DNA of 64,000 nt from Gimesia aquarii. GTDB taxonomy: Bacteria; Planctomycetota; Planctomycetia; Planctomycetales; Planctomycetaceae. Positions 28,371 through 37,394 of the stretch are shown here, piece by piece. The stretch lies in the NCBI RefSeq assembly GCF_007748195.1, contig NZ_CP037920.1, positions 7,312,062 to 7,376,061 of the forward strand, read 5' to 3'. Within the stretch, counting starts at the first letter, position 1, and each line of letters opens with the position of its first letter. The notes under the pieces were generated by a model. That model worked only from the letters and a program-made list of their open reading frames with translations. It had not been told where the DNA came from and did not search any database. The translations under genes were made by a program, and so were the position numbers.

Positions 28371-28688
28371 ATGATTCAACGCTTTTTCAGCAATTATTTT
28401 CTCCGACACCAAAACAGGCTCAATCAAATCCTGCATATGATTGGAGTTCCGCTGACATTCGGAGGATTGATTGGATTTGGATTAGCCAACCAGTGGGTTT
28501 TGGCCGGAATCGCGTTCTTTGCGGGATACGCTTTACAGTTTTTGGGTCACTTTATTGAACAGAATGACGCGGGAGAAGTCATTCTACTAAAGAAAATGCT
28601 GGGAAAGCCTTACACAGAGTTCGGGCCAAATGCACAAAAACATATGAATTTTGACCAATCGTCAAAAAAGTCAAGTTGTAACGATTAA
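28371..28688 (+). CDS. DUF962/Mpo1-like small membrane protein
   Basis: The protein has 105 residues with two or three membrane segments. HMIGVPLTF and the paired HFIEQND (histidines in both) match DUF962 (Mpo1-like), a family whose yeast member is an Fe(II)-dependent dioxygenase in 2-hydroxy fatty acid degradation. In bacteria the substrate is unknown. The TolC-like gene follows 192 bases later on the same strand. The ATG at 28371 is chosen to match the family start. Confidence 0.75.
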   Translation: MIQRFFSNYFLRHQNRLNQILHMIGVPLTFGGLIGFGLANQWVLAGIAFFAGYALQFLGHFIEQNDAGEVILLKKMLGKPYTEFGPNAQKHMNFDQSSKKSSCND

Positions 28689-28880
28689 ACAGCCGATATC
28701 GAAAATAGTGATTTTACCAAACGGGCAGCTTGTGCTCCGAACCATTGTTTCACACACAAAATTGGTTGTCAGCGCGCATTGGTGAATTCTCCCAGAATTA
28801 CTATCGATTATGAACCCTAAGTGGTTATGAAAAAACACTTTGTAACCATAATCGACGTTCATGTCTTTAAGGATGGATAC

Positions 28881-31181
28881 ATGAACCTTCGTCAGAAGTT
28901 ACACCAATTTTTCTGTGGTTGTCTGATTACCAGCCAATTGGTTGGTTGTCATGGCCTCGGTACCGATACGGATCTGCATTACCTCGGCGACAAAGAACTT
29001 CAATATTATGAAGATGTCGCCACAAAGATCGAATATCCGGCTGTGTTCGAGGAAACTCCAGAAGAAATTACGTTTTCTGGCAAACCACGTACGTTGGCAG
29101 ATCGTTCGCAGGATGAAATCTGGGACTTACCTTTGATGGACGCAATCCACTTGGGTCTGTCGAATAGCGAAGTCATCCGTGTCGCTGGTACGCTGGGGAC
29201 AAATGGAAACGGGCTACTGAATAATCCGGATGGAACTCCATCTGTTTATGACCCATCCATTCAGGAAACCAATGTGCTATTGGGTGGTTCGCGTGGCGTT
29301 GAAGCAGCCCTTTCTGCCTTTGATACTACTTTCACTGCAAATATGTTATGGGGCCGCTCAGAACAGGTTCAAAACAGCCCGTTTTTTGGTGGAATTCCGG
29401 GCGGTACTTTGACTCAGGAAACGGGACAATTTCAATCTGGTCTTTCCAAAACATTTGCAAACGGCGGACAATTTTCCATCAATCATAACTGGAATTACCA
29501 GGGTAGTAATGCGACGAGCCAATTATTCCCTTCCAACTATACTGGCAACTTTGGTGCTTCCTATCGTCAACCATTCCTGGCAGGAGCTGGAGTTGACTAT
29601 ACCCGCATCGCAGGTCCGATTGGCTCTGGATTCACTGGCATCACTGGTGTCAGCCAAGGTGTCGTCATCGCGCGTATCAACAACGATTTAGTACTCGCGG
29701 ATTTCGAGAGAAACGTTCGCAACCTGGTCTCAGATATTGAAGAGAGCTATTGGCAACTTTATCTGGCTTATCGATTGTATGATACACAAGTCGTGGCCCG
29801 TAATTCTGCATTACGTAGTTGGCGCGAGGCACATGCAAAGCTAGAAGCCGGTGGTACCAGAAACTTCAAACCAGCTGACGAAGCACAAGCCAAAGATCGT
29901 TTGTTTGAAACCCAGTCTTTAGTCCAGTCTACACGGAGTGATATTTATACCGCTGAAAGCCGTTTCCGTCGACTTGTTGGACTACCCGTTAATGATGGCA
30001 AAATCATTCGTCCAATTGATGACCCTGTTTCAGCCGAGTTTACACCAGACTGGAGTATGTGTCTGACTGAGGCGCTGGTGCATCGAGTTGAACTTCGAAG
30101 ACAAAAATGGAATATTAAAAGCCTCGAATTTCAGCGTTTAGCTGCTACCAGCCTGACCCGACCACGACTGGATCTGGTATCCAGTTATCAAGTGAATGCA
30201 TTCGGCGATAGACTGCTGAGTCAGAGAAACACAGATGGCATTACCGCTCAAGGCTTACATAGCGCCTATGGAACACTGATGCAAAACGATCAGGATAGCT
30301 GGACGATCGGCTGGGAATTCAGTGTTCCACTTGGTTTTCGGTCAGCTCATGCTCAAGTTGAAAACTTGGAGTTTCGAATCTCAAAAGCACGAAGTGTGTT
30401 ACAAGCGCAGGAAATGGACGTCAGTCAGGAACTGGCGATTACCTTCCAGGATCTGGCTAAAAACTACGCTACAGCGCAATCGAATTTCAATCGTTGGCGT
30501 GCAGCTAGAAGACGAACCGAGCTATTTGACGCAGAAGTCCAGGCAGGAACCACTACACTCGATACCTTGTTACGTGCTCAATCCAGTCTAGCAGCCGCCG
30601 AAACAGAATATTATCGATCGCTGGTCGCTTACAATGTAGCCATTAAAAACCTCTACAAATGGAAAGGAACCTTGCTGAAGCACAACAATATCCATCTGAT
30701 GGAAGGAGAGTGGTCACCAGTCGCATATCAACAGGCAATTAGACGAGCCTGGGCCAGAACTCATGGTATCGAAGCTCATAAACTGCGTAGCAAACCAGAA
30801 CCGTTTGTTGCGGCAGGGTATGTGGGCGAAGTTGGCTTGATGCCCACCAAAGAGGGAGAAGCAGAGATGATGGAGCAACAAGATGGCCTGACGCCAAGCG
30901 TTTTACCTGTTCCAGAACCAGAAACGTCTCCCGATTATGCACCACCGGTTCCAGAGGCAAATGAACCAGCGGCCCATTTAGAAAGTTCTGATATTGACGT
31001 AAGAAATCCGTTTGTTTTATCCGATACAGAAAGAACAGTCGAGTACATACTTGACTCAGACGAGACGCAAAACCTTGATGACATAGCACCGGTTTCAGCA
31101 ACGGAACATGAGGCTTCAACTTCAGATACTGAACAAATAAACGAGCTTGAATTATTACCTGCCTCGAATTTTGTGGAATGA
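28881..31181 (+). CDS. TolC-family outer membrane efflux lipoprotein
   Basis: I start at ATG 28881 (MNLRQKLHQF), preceded by AAGGATGG; the longer frame has no conserved sequence. The protein has 766 residues. A lipoprotein signal with lipobox LVGC (Cys near 23) is followed by a TolC-like helical barrel domain: NLVSDIEESYWQLYLAYR, RRLVGLPVNDG and DTLLRAQSSLAAAETEYYRSLVAYNVAIKN are typical. The last ~125 residues form a Pro/Glu-rich tail beyond the usual TolC end. It would form the outer membrane channel of an efflux or type I secretion system. No inner membrane partner gene is next to it. Confidence 0.82.
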   Translation: MNLRQKLHQFFCGCLITSQLVGCHGLGTDTDLHYLGDKELQYYEDVATKIEYPAVFEETPEEITFSGKPRTLADRSQDEIWDLPLMDAIHLGLSNSEVIRVAGTLGTNGNGLLNNPDGTPSVYDPSIQETNVLLGGSRGVEAALSAFDTTFTANMLWGRSEQVQNSPFFGGIPGGTLTQETGQFQSGLSKTFANGGQFSINHNWNYQGSNATSQLFPSNYTGNFGASYRQPFLAGAGVDYTRIAGPIGSGFTGITGVSQGVVIARINNDLVLADFERNVRNLVSDIEESYWQLYLAYRLYDTQVVARNSALRSWREAHAKLEAGGTRNFKPADEAQAKDRLFETQSLVQSTRSDIYTAESRFRRLVGLPVNDGKIIRPIDDPVSAEFTPDWSMCLTEALVHRVELRRQKWNIKSLEFQRLAATSLTRPRLDLVSSYQVNAFGDRLLSQRNTDGITAQGLHSAYGTLMQNDQDSWTIGWEFSVPLGFRSAHAQVENLEFRISKARSVLQAQEMDVSQELAITFQDLAKNYATAQSNFNRWRAARRRTELFDAEVQAGTTTLDTLLRAQSSLAAAETEYYRSLVAYNVAIKNLYKWKGTLLKHNNIHLMEGEWSPVAYQQAIRRAWARTHGIEAHKLRSKPEPFVAAGYVGEVGLMPTKEGEAEMMEQQDGLTPSVLPVPEPETSPDYAPPVPEANEPAAHLESSDIDVRNPFVLSDTERTVEYILDSDETQNLDDIAPVSATEHEASTSDTEQINELELLPASNFVE

Positions 31182-31533
31182 AAGCACCTCGGACAATACT
31201 CATGTTATTCCGATAATACAGCCTTCGCAGGTTAGCGAATTACTCATTCATTTTTTTTAAAATCGATTTTGATTTCTGAGACTCTTTGTCGTAAGTACGA
31301 GCTAGATTTAGACAAAGCTTGTGAGTGAAAAGCCTACTGCTGCTCATTTTCGCTCACAATACGCTCGTATCGATGCCCATCTCCATCGATTGTTATTTCC
31401 AAGTGTTGGTTTGCATCACTTGTTACCGCAATTATGATGAATCGTGGTACTACAAGTGCAACTCAACCTGAGTATTCGGGTTTGAAAACCCGCCACTAAT
31501 CAGGCTTGTGGAAAAGCATTCAAAAGATAATCT
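31182..31533. other. Intergenic region with inverted repeats between tolC-like and WYL genes
   Basis: This stretch contains no ORF I would call. It has an 11-base stem at 31321-31331 / 31347-31357 (with one G-T pair) and a CGGGTTT-GA-AAACCCG inverted repeat at 31477-31492. The first could terminate the tolC-like transcript though it lacks a T tract; the second is about 45 bases before the WYL regulator start and could be an operator. Confidence 0.45.
31477..31492. promoter_or_regulatory. Inverted repeat upstream of the WYL regulator
   Basis: CGGGTTT and AAACCCG are perfect complements separated by two bases, about 40 bases before the start codon. This is a plausible autoregulatory operator, but no binding data support it. 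Confidence 0.4.
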
Positions 31534-32508
31534 ATGGTAGCTGGACGAATTCATCGTCTCCTAAAACTGATCGCTTTGTTACAGTCGGGGCGAGTTTATA
31601 ACTCTGCACAACTCGCTACCGAATGTGAAGTCAGTCGCAGGACGGTATTTCGAGATCTAAGTACATTACAAGAGTCAGGTATCTATGTCCTGTATGACGA
31701 AGAAAGGCAAGGATACTCTCTTCCGTGGCGGACAATCGTTCCCTTCAAAGATTTGACCTTTGAGGAAGTTCTCGCATTACTCGTTTTATGCCAGAACCTT
31801 GATAAAACTATTGTCGGACTTCCGATTCACCAATTTGCAAGATCAGCGTCTACTAAAGTTTTGAGTAGCTTGCCAGATCAATTGCGTGAAGATGTCATCG
31901 ACGCAGCACAACTGATCTCCATCTGGTTCCCTTCTACAAATCCACATATACGTAATGTAATTCATCACAAAAATCTGTTCAAAGCGGCAATAGAAAAAAG
32001 AAATGTGCGCATCCAACATGCTTGTCCTAAAGAACAGAAAACCATCTCTACGATGTTGAGCCCGTTTCATATATTATATTCCAATCAACAGTGGTATGTT
32101 GTAGGACGATCTTCTATTGATAGAGGAATAAAAGTATTTCCACTTCAGACGATTGTAAAATCAGAACTATTGGATGAAACATTTAAAAAGCCATCTCGTT
32201 TTAACCTTAATCGTTACCTTGGTAAGTCATGGAACCCCATAAAACATTCTCGCAAATTGCAATCGGTTAAAATTCACTTTGAACGTAATGCCGGTGAAAA
32301 AGTTTCCCTGGTTTGCTGGGATCAATCGCAAGAGATCAAGAAGCTGAAGGGAGGCACGATTGAATTTCGCGCGCAAGTTGACAGCCTGGACTGCATTTCC
32401 GATTGGGTATTGAGTTTTGGAGATCAAGCAGAGGTTATCTCACCTCGTCCCTTTCGCAAACTGGTAAAAGAGAAAATTTTACGCATGTCGCAGATATATT
32501 CAGCGTAA
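31534..32508 (+). CDS. YafY-type regulator with HTH and WYL domains
   Basis: The protein has 324 residues. The N-terminal HTH_11 is clear: RIHRLLKLIALLQSGRVYNSAQLATECEVSRRTVFRDLSTL. The middle has a WYL-type domain with LYSNQQWYVVGRS, and the C-terminal part resembles a WCX extension. WYL regulators bind a ligand, sometimes nucleic acid, and control stress or defence genes. The gene stands alone. It has no defence-gene neighbours in the window. Its stop overlaps one copy of a 14-base repeat; an inverted repeat precedes its start. Confidence 0.82.
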   Translation: MVAGRIHRLLKLIALLQSGRVYNSAQLATECEVSRRTVFRDLSTLQESGIYVLYDEERQGYSLPWRTIVPFKDLTFEEVLALLVLCQNLDKTIVGLPIHQFARSASTKVLSSLPDQLREDVIDAAQLISIWFPSTNPHIRNVIHHKNLFKAAIEKRNVRIQHACPKEQKTISTMLSPFHILYSNQQWYVVGRSSIDRGIKVFPLQTIVKSELLDETFKKPSRFNLNRYLGKSWNPIKHSRKLQSVKIHFERNAGEKVSLVCWDQSQEIKKLKGGTIEFRAQVDSLDCISDWVLSFGDQAEVISPRPFRKLVKEKILRMSQIYSA

Positions 32509-32521
32509 TCAAGCTTTGATT
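32508..32521. repeat. 14-base repeat ATCAAGCTTTGATT, copy 1
   Basis: A near-palindromic 14-mer found again, identical, at 32778-32791. This copy overlaps the end of the WYL regulator gene. Confidence 0.55.
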
Positions 32522-32937
32522 CTTTCGTGACATATTCCGCGAACTTTTTAGAGCAAAAAACGTCTCTATTAAATCAGACATTCTCTCACAACTCGGTTAA
32601 CAGTTTGTTTGAAGATTGCGCATGTATACTGTTTTTATCCTAAAAAACGATTATTCTATGAATCCTCTCGAAATCTCCTCTGAAACTACTGACCTGCCAC
32701 ACCATTAGGTTTACCATTTTAAGAGCAGGAAATCTCGCGATTTCCGCTTGAAGAACGCCTCAGATCATGTGTCTGGCATCAAGCTTTGATTATGATGTAC
32801 TCAGCCGCATTGCTTTTCCTGAGAAGATCGATAATTGGTCGATTCATTTAGAGTTTTAAGTCCCATATAAGTAGTATTAAGTGGGGAACTTCTCCACAGA
32901 TTAGATAAAGATTGCATTGAAGTGAGGTAAGAGAAAC
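32509..32937. other. Intergenic region before hisI
   Basis: No convincing ORF or known RNA was found. The stretch has two copies of a 14-base near-palindrome (32508-32521, 32778-32791) and a hairpin-like GGAAATC-TCGC-GATTTCC near 32730-32750. It presumably contains the hisI promoter close to its 3' end, where GAGGTAAGAG forms the ribosome site. Confidence 0.4.
32778..32791. repeat. 14-base repeat ATCAAGCTTTGATT, copy 2
   Basis: Identical to the copy at 32508-32521, 270 bases away. Only two copies were found in the region. Confidence 0.55.
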
Positions 32938-33420
32938 ATGTCAGATGGTATTCAATTCGCTGAACGGACTTCAGTCGAGCAGGTTGAAGAAGGAACAGAA
33001 CTGGCCCCTAAGTTTGATCAGGACGGTTTGATTCCTGTCGTGACCACAGATTTTAGTTCTGGTGAATTGTTGATGCACGCCTATATGAATGAGGAAGCGC
33101 TCAAGAAAACGATCGAATTGGGGGAAGCCGTCTATTGGAGCCGAAGCCGTCAAGTGCTCTGGCACAAAGGAGCCACGAGTGGGCTCGTTCAAAAAGTGAA
33201 AGCGCTTCTGATCGATGATGACCAGGATACCATCTGGTTACGAGTCGATGTTCAAGGGGGCGCCAGTTGTCACGTCGGTTATCGGTCCTGCTTTTATCGT
33301 CGTGTTCCGGTAAGCGAAGAAATGAATGAGAAAGGCCTCGGACTTCAATTTACCGAAACGGAAAAAGTATTTGATCCCAAAGAGGTCTATGGAGACGCTC
33401 CGAACCCAACCAAACTGTAA
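32938..33420 (+). CDS. hisI: Phosphoribosyl-AMP cyclohydrolase
   Basis: The protein has 160 residues with a short N-terminal extension before the HisI domain. Characteristic motifs: [34 protein letters not shown], and the Zn/Mg region [15 protein letters not shown] followed by [10 protein letters not shown]. It hydrolyses PR-AMP to the open formimino intermediate in histidine synthesis, in the cytoplasm. No hisE domain is fused, and no other his genes are nearby. A GAGGTAAGAG ribosome site precedes the ATG. A perfect small hairpin (GGTGT-ATAA-ACACC) follows the stop codon directly. Confidence 0.88.
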   Translation: MSDGIQFAERTSVEQVEEGTELAPKFDQDGLIPVVTTDFSSGELLMHAYMNEEALKKTIELGEAVYWSRSRQVLWHKGATSGLVQKVKALLIDDDQDTIWLRVDVQGGASCHVGYRSCFYRRVPVSEEMNEKGLGLQFTETEKVFDPKEVYGDAPNPTKL

Positions 33421-33448
33421 GGTGTATAAACACCCCTGAAGGTGAATC

Positions 33449-34849
33449 ATGAGCAATTTCAGTCGACGCGATTTTCTTGCTGCTTCTTTGGCTGCTACGG
33501 GTAGTACGTTTTCTCTCAGTGAATGGTCTTTCGCAAACCGTGAAGAAACGGCTGCGAATCCAAATCTGCACCTTGCTCCGTTTCGCTTCGACGTTTCACC
33601 TCCCAAAGGTCATTCATTGTGTGGTGGCTGGATTAAGCCGGTGGTTGGCTATGATGATTCACTGGAAGCAATTGGATATGTTTTACTGGGTGCTGGTAAG
33701 CCAATCGTGGTTTGTGCGGTTGACTGGACAGGCCTGTTAAATGATGCACATATCGCCTGGCGAAAAGCATTAGCAGACGCAGCTGGTACAACCATTGATC
33801 GAGTCGCCGTACAATGTGTCCATCAGCATAACGCCCCGTTTGCATGCTTAAATGCTGAGCAGATCGTACTCGAACAAGGTGATTTGCCACATATTATCGA
33901 ACTGGACTTTTTCAATTCTTGTCTGGAGAAAGCCCATAAAGCAGTGGCAGCAGCGATTCCCAAAGCAGAACCTGTGACACACATCGCACATAGCCAAAGT
34001 AAAGTCGATAAAGTCGCTTCCAACCGCCGTATTGACCGGGATAAGAATGGAAAAATTAAACGCATGCGGGGAAGTAGTTGTAAGGATGAATCACTTCGAA
34101 GTATGACGGAAGGAATCATTGATCCCTGGCTGAAAACAATTGCCTTTTACAACAAAGATAAGAAGCTGGTTTCCTGCCATTATTATGCAACGCATCCCAT
34201 GAGTTATTATGGCGATGGACGTGTCAGCAGTGACTTTACCGGCATCGCCCGCAAGCAACGGCAAGAAGAAGAGCCAGGGTGCACGCACATTTATTTCACG
34301 GGGTGTGCAGGTAATGTGTCAGCCGGTAAATACAATGACGGCTCTCACGAGATGCGTAAAATTCTGGCACGTCGGATTTATGATGGCATGATTGCATCTG
34401 AGAAACAATTAAAGCCCGAACCCATCGGGCAGATTTCCTGGAAATCACATGACATTCTACCACCGGTAAGAAACACTTATCAGGCAGCTGAGTTAAAGAA
34501 GAGGATTTCGAATAAGGCCAATCGAGTCGTAAATCGGAATCGGCCTTCTTATACTCTAGCCTGGCTCGAACGCGTTGAGAAAAAGATTCCCATTACATTA
34601 AGTTCTCTGCAAATGAATGACATCAAAACGCTTCATTTACCAGCAGAAAGCTTCATCGAATACCAGTTACGTGCTCAAAACATGCAGCCTGATCAATTCA
34701 TCGCGACTGCCGCTTATGGTGATGGCGGGCCATGGTATATTCCGATCGCAGAAGAATACCCCGCGGGCGGCTATGAAGTAAGTGTTGCCTTTTGTGATCC
34801 AAAGGTAGACACCATTATGACACAGGGTATGAAATTCCTACTGAGTTAG
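33449..34849 (+). CDS. Tat-exported neutral ceramidase-like protein
   Basis: The protein has 466 residues. A Tat signal is present (FSRRDFLAASLAATG, residues 4-18). The mature domain begins with FRFDVSPPKGHSLCGGW and has VQCVHQHNAPFA, HYYATHPMSYYGDG and YFTGCAGNVSAGKYND, all typical of neutral/alkaline ceramidase-like N-terminal domains; the histidines are likely zinc ligands. Planctomycetes have many such proteins of unknown substrate. Its start is 28 bases after hisI, so it may share the transcript. Assignment to true ceramidase is not supported; amide hydrolysis is inferred. Confidence 0.7.
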   Translation: MSNFSRRDFLAASLAATGSTFSLSEWSFANREETAANPNLHLAPFRFDVSPPKGHSLCGGWIKPVVGYDDSLEAIGYVLLGAGKPIVVCAVDWTGLLNDAHIAWRKALADAAGTTIDRVAVQCVHQHNAPFACLNAEQIVLEQGDLPHIIELDFFNSCLEKAHKAVAAAIPKAEPVTHIAHSQSKVDKVASNRRIDRDKNGKIKRMRGSSCKDESLRSMTEGIIDPWLKTIAFYNKDKKLVSCHYYATHPMSYYGDGRVSSDFTGIARKQRQEEEPGCTHIYFTGCAGNVSAGKYNDGSHEMRKILARRIYDGMIASEKQLKPEPIGQISWKSHDILPPVRNTYQAAELKKRISNKANRVVNRNRPSYTLAWLERVEKKIPITLSSLQMNDIKTLHLPAESFIEYQLRAQNMQPDQFIATAAYGDGGPWYIPIAEEYPAGGYEVSVAFCDPKVDTIMTQGMKFLLS

Positions 34850-34906
34850 AGAGCAAGTTTTTAGAAGCATTATCGAGAAAGCCTATTAAGAGGACGAGTT
34901 GATATC

Positions 34907-35407
34907 ATGGGTATGACAATTATGCGTCGGGTCAAGTTTAATGCAGGACACCGATTATTTCGCCATGAAGGGAAATGCCAATTTTTTCATGGCCATAATT
35001 ATGTCGCAGACTTTTATGTGACCGGCCCGGAAACTGATGCCGTGGGACGAATTATCGACTTTGCGCATCTCAAATCCCTGCTGAAGGGCTGGATTGATGA
35101 AAACTGGGATCATGGATTTCTACTCAATATCGAAGACGAAAATGGCCTGAAAGCCATCCGCATGGTGGAACCCACCAAGTATTTTGTACTTCCCTACAAC
35201 CCAACTGCTGAAAATATGGCAAAGTATTTACTCGATGAAGTCTGTCCTAATCTGTTAGGCGAATTAGGGGTGCAGGCTGTGAAAGTCGTGATCTGGGAAA
35301 CAGAAGAATCCTGTGCCGAAGCTACTTTGGACCAAAAACACAAGTCGGATTATGATCTGTTAGATGAATTTCAAACCGACTCCTTCCCGACCGGATTCAA
35401 CTGGTAA
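34907..35407 (+). CDS. queD: 6-carboxytetrahydropterin synthase / 6-pyruvoyl-tetrahydropterin synthase family
   Basis: The protein has 166 residues. Zinc ligands are H15 (NAGHRLF), H28 and H30 (FFHGHNY), with the catalytic Cys at C24. [16 protein letters not shown] and ETEESCAEA segments fit the family. QueD makes 6-carboxytetrahydropterin in queuosine synthesis; the related PTPS makes pyruvoyl-tetrahydropterin. The Cys and size fit QueD better, but no other que gene is near. An AAGAGGACGAG ribosome site precedes the ATG. It is last in the + strand run and is followed by a bidirectional terminator. Confidence 0.78.
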   Translation: MGMTIMRRVKFNAGHRLFRHEGKCQFFHGHNYVADFYVTGPETDAVGRIIDFAHLKSLLKGWIDENWDHGFLLNIEDENGLKAIRMVEPTKYFVLPYNPTAENMAKYLLDEVCPNLLGELGVQAVKVVIWETEESCAEATLDQKHKSDYDLLDEFQTDSFPTGFNW

Positions 35408-35494
35408 GCGTCTTCTGGAATTACAACTTCTACTCCTTCATGCCATCAGTCTCTCTCGAAAGAACTCTGAACTCATGCTTCTTTAAGGAAATAA

Positions 35495-35525
35495 AAAAGG
35501 CTCTGGATATTATCCAGAGCCTTTT
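35495..35525. terminator. Bidirectional intrinsic terminator between queD and rpsR
   Basis: A perfect stem GGCTCTGGATA/TATCCAGAGCC (35499-35509 and 35511-35521) with one unpaired base, extended by AAAA and TTTT on the outside. It serves the + strand queD and, in reverse, the minus-strand rpsR. Confidence 0.88.
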
Positions 35526-35555
35526 CATTATGAATTCAGTGAATTATGCCGCTTA

Positions 35556-35837
35556 TTAGTCTTCAGAAACGTGAGACAACAAACCGATAAAACGGGCTCT
35601 CAAGACAGCACGGCGAACTGCTCGTTGATAAAGAGCAGAGGTACCAGTACGACGGCGAGGTAAAATGCGTCCTTCACGATCCAGAAGAGAACGCAATGTT
35701 CTCAGATCCTTATAATCGACATAAACGGGACGCGGGATGTTTCCATCCGGACAGAATCGACATTTGAGCTTCTTTTTCAGGCGTGCTCGTTTTTTCCGTC
35801 GTTTAACAATTTCTTTTCTAGATAAACCGACTGACAT
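35556..35837 (-). CDS. rpsR: 30S ribosomal protein S18
   Basis: I start at the ATG at 35835-35837 ([15 protein letters not shown]), with AGGAAAA upstream; this gives 93 residues. S18 features: CRFCPDG (a CxxC zinc-type pair), [32 protein letters not shown] and [11 protein letters not shown] part of the small ribosomal subunit. It follows rpsN by 108 bases on the same strand. Confidence 0.92.
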   Translation of the reverse strand: MSVGLSRKEIVKRRKKRARLKKKLKCRFCPDGNIPRPVYVDYKDLRTLRSLLDREGRILPRRRTGTSALYQRAVRRAVLRARFIGLLSHVSED

Positions 35838-35945
35838 TTTGTTTTTTCCTATTTCATGCGTCGTGACTGGGGACACCCAAATTGGGGCGACGCTATTTTG
35901 TAAATTGCTGGCTTAAATCGAAGACCAACCTTCAATCCGTTGATA

Positions 35946-36215
35946 CTACCAGCTTGATTTCTTCATACCTGGAATCAGGCCATCTAAAGCCATGTCTCGT
36001 AATGCAATACGGGAGATCTGGAACTTACGATAGTTACCACGGGGGCGCCCTGTTAGCTGGCATAAACGACGAAGACGTGTTTTGCTGGAATTACGAGGCA
36101 GTTTCGCCAGTCCAGCGTAATCGCCTTTGGCGATCAACTCTTCGCGTTGTGCAGCATATTTTGCAACGAGTTTTGCGTTTCTCTTTTGCTTTTCAATTTT
36201 TGCTTTTGAAGCCAT
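35946..36215 (-). CDS. rpsN: 30S ribosomal protein S14
   Basis: The protein has 89 residues. [19 protein letters not shown] and the C-terminal [11 protein letters not shown] identify S14. It lacks the CxxC...CxxC zinc ribbon of short S14 proteins, so it is the zinc-independent long type, as in E. coli. A GGAGAAGG ribosome site precedes the ATG. It pairs with rpsR rather than lying in a large ribosomal operon within this window. Confidence 0.92.
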   Translation of the reverse strand: MASKAKIEKQKRNAKLVAKYAAQREELIAKGDYAGLAKLPRNSSKTRLRRLCQLTGRPRGNYRKFQISRIALRDMALDGLIPGMKKSSW

Positions 36216-36379
36216 CTATATACCTTCTCCGAAATTCCAAAAATGGGAACGACAGTTATACTGCGATTTGCGATAGATCGTCAACTTGCTGAGCTCTGTT
36301 CAAAACAAAATCAGCTAAAAAAGCGGATCGCAGAGGACAAACCGAATTTGAATCACATTAGAATGTGTTCTTTTGTGCC

Positions 36380-37186
36380 CTATTTCTTGTCTTTTTGTGG
36401 CTGTGGACGGAAATATTTCATCGACTCGACCACCACTGTCCTACGCGTCGCGATCCGCACCAACAACGATAAGAAATAATTACCCCAACCAGAAACCGCG
36501 TATTGCCGCTTTTTTTCAACAGCTTTCAGACCTGTTTTGACCACCTGTTCCACAGTCTGGAATCGGTGTTTTTTTAGCCATCCTTCGACACCGGCAACGT
36601 CGAAAAATTCGGTTTGCGTTGTTCCCGGACACAGGGCGGTGACTGTCACTCCTTTGTCGCGTGCTTCCGCCCATAATCCTTCACTGAAATGCAATACATA
36701 ACTTTTGCTGGCCGCATATGATGACATGTAGGCTACTGGTTGGAAAGCAGCTACTGAGGCAATATTGATGATGGCGCCATGCCCGCGTTCCATCATTTCA
36801 GGCAAATAAAGATACGTCAGTTCGGTTAATGCTCCCACATTCAGCCGCACCATTTGCATCACTCGTTTGGCGTCGGTAGAGGCAACATCAGAAACCACAC
36901 TAAACCCAGCATTATTAATCAGCAATTCAATCTCGATGCCACGCCGCTTGACCTCATCGTATAGCTTCTGAGGAGCTTCCTGCTCAGAGAGATCTAATGT
37001 GATGACTTCAGTCTTTGTTCCATGACGAGTTAATAATTCTGAGGCCAGGTTTTCCAGATGCTCCTGGCGACGTGCGGTCAGGACCAAGTGCATACCTCGT
37101 GCAGCCAGTCGGTGCGCAAATTCCAAACCAATCCCTGATGAAGCGCCCGTGACCAGAGCCCATCGGTTAGAATATTCATCTATCAC
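36380..37186 (-). CDS. SDR family oxidoreductase
   Basis: The protein has 268 residues and begins with GTG (37184-37186), preceded by a TGGAGAG ribosome site; the only nearby ATG is out of frame. Classical SDR motifs: VTGASSGIG (nucleotide site), LINNAG, and the catalytic YAASK ([13 protein letters not shown]) after SVAAF. It is closest to the DltE/YqjQ-like group of small oxidoreductases with unknown substrate. The C-terminal part has a hydrophobic stretch. The gene stands alone. Confidence 0.82.
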   Translation of the reverse strand: MIDEYSNRWALVTGASSGIGLEFAHRLAARGMHLVLTARRQEHLENLASELLTRHGTKTEVITLDLSEQEAPQKLYDEVKRRGIEIELLINNAGFSVVSDVASTDAKRVMQMVRLNVGALTELTYLYLPEMMERGHGAIINIASVAAFQPVAYMSSYAASKSYVLHFSEGLWAEARDKGVTVTALCPGTTQTEFFDVAGVEGWLKKHRFQTVEQVVKTGLKAVEKKRQYAVSGWGNYFLSLLVRIATRRTVVVESMKYFRPQPQKDKK

Positions 37187-37394
37187 AGCTGACTCTCCAG
37201 AAGTATCCTATTGGAGACTAAGAATTTCCTATTTTGAAAAGAGATCGGGAAAACATGCCCGCATCATGTAAGATCGTAATTTAAATTCCATCAGGTGAAA
37301 ACCCCGTAACCACTGTTTATAAAATTACTTTGAGCGATTTTTTACTATTTTTAACTCTATTTGCATACCCCGAATTCACAAAACGAGAATAAAA

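Noticed and set aside
31534-32508. WYL regulator as part of a defence island
   Set aside because: WYL proteins often control defence genes, but no restriction, toxin or nuclease genes are near.
36216-36379. Zur-type site before rpsN
   Set aside because: No palindrome of the expected form was found.
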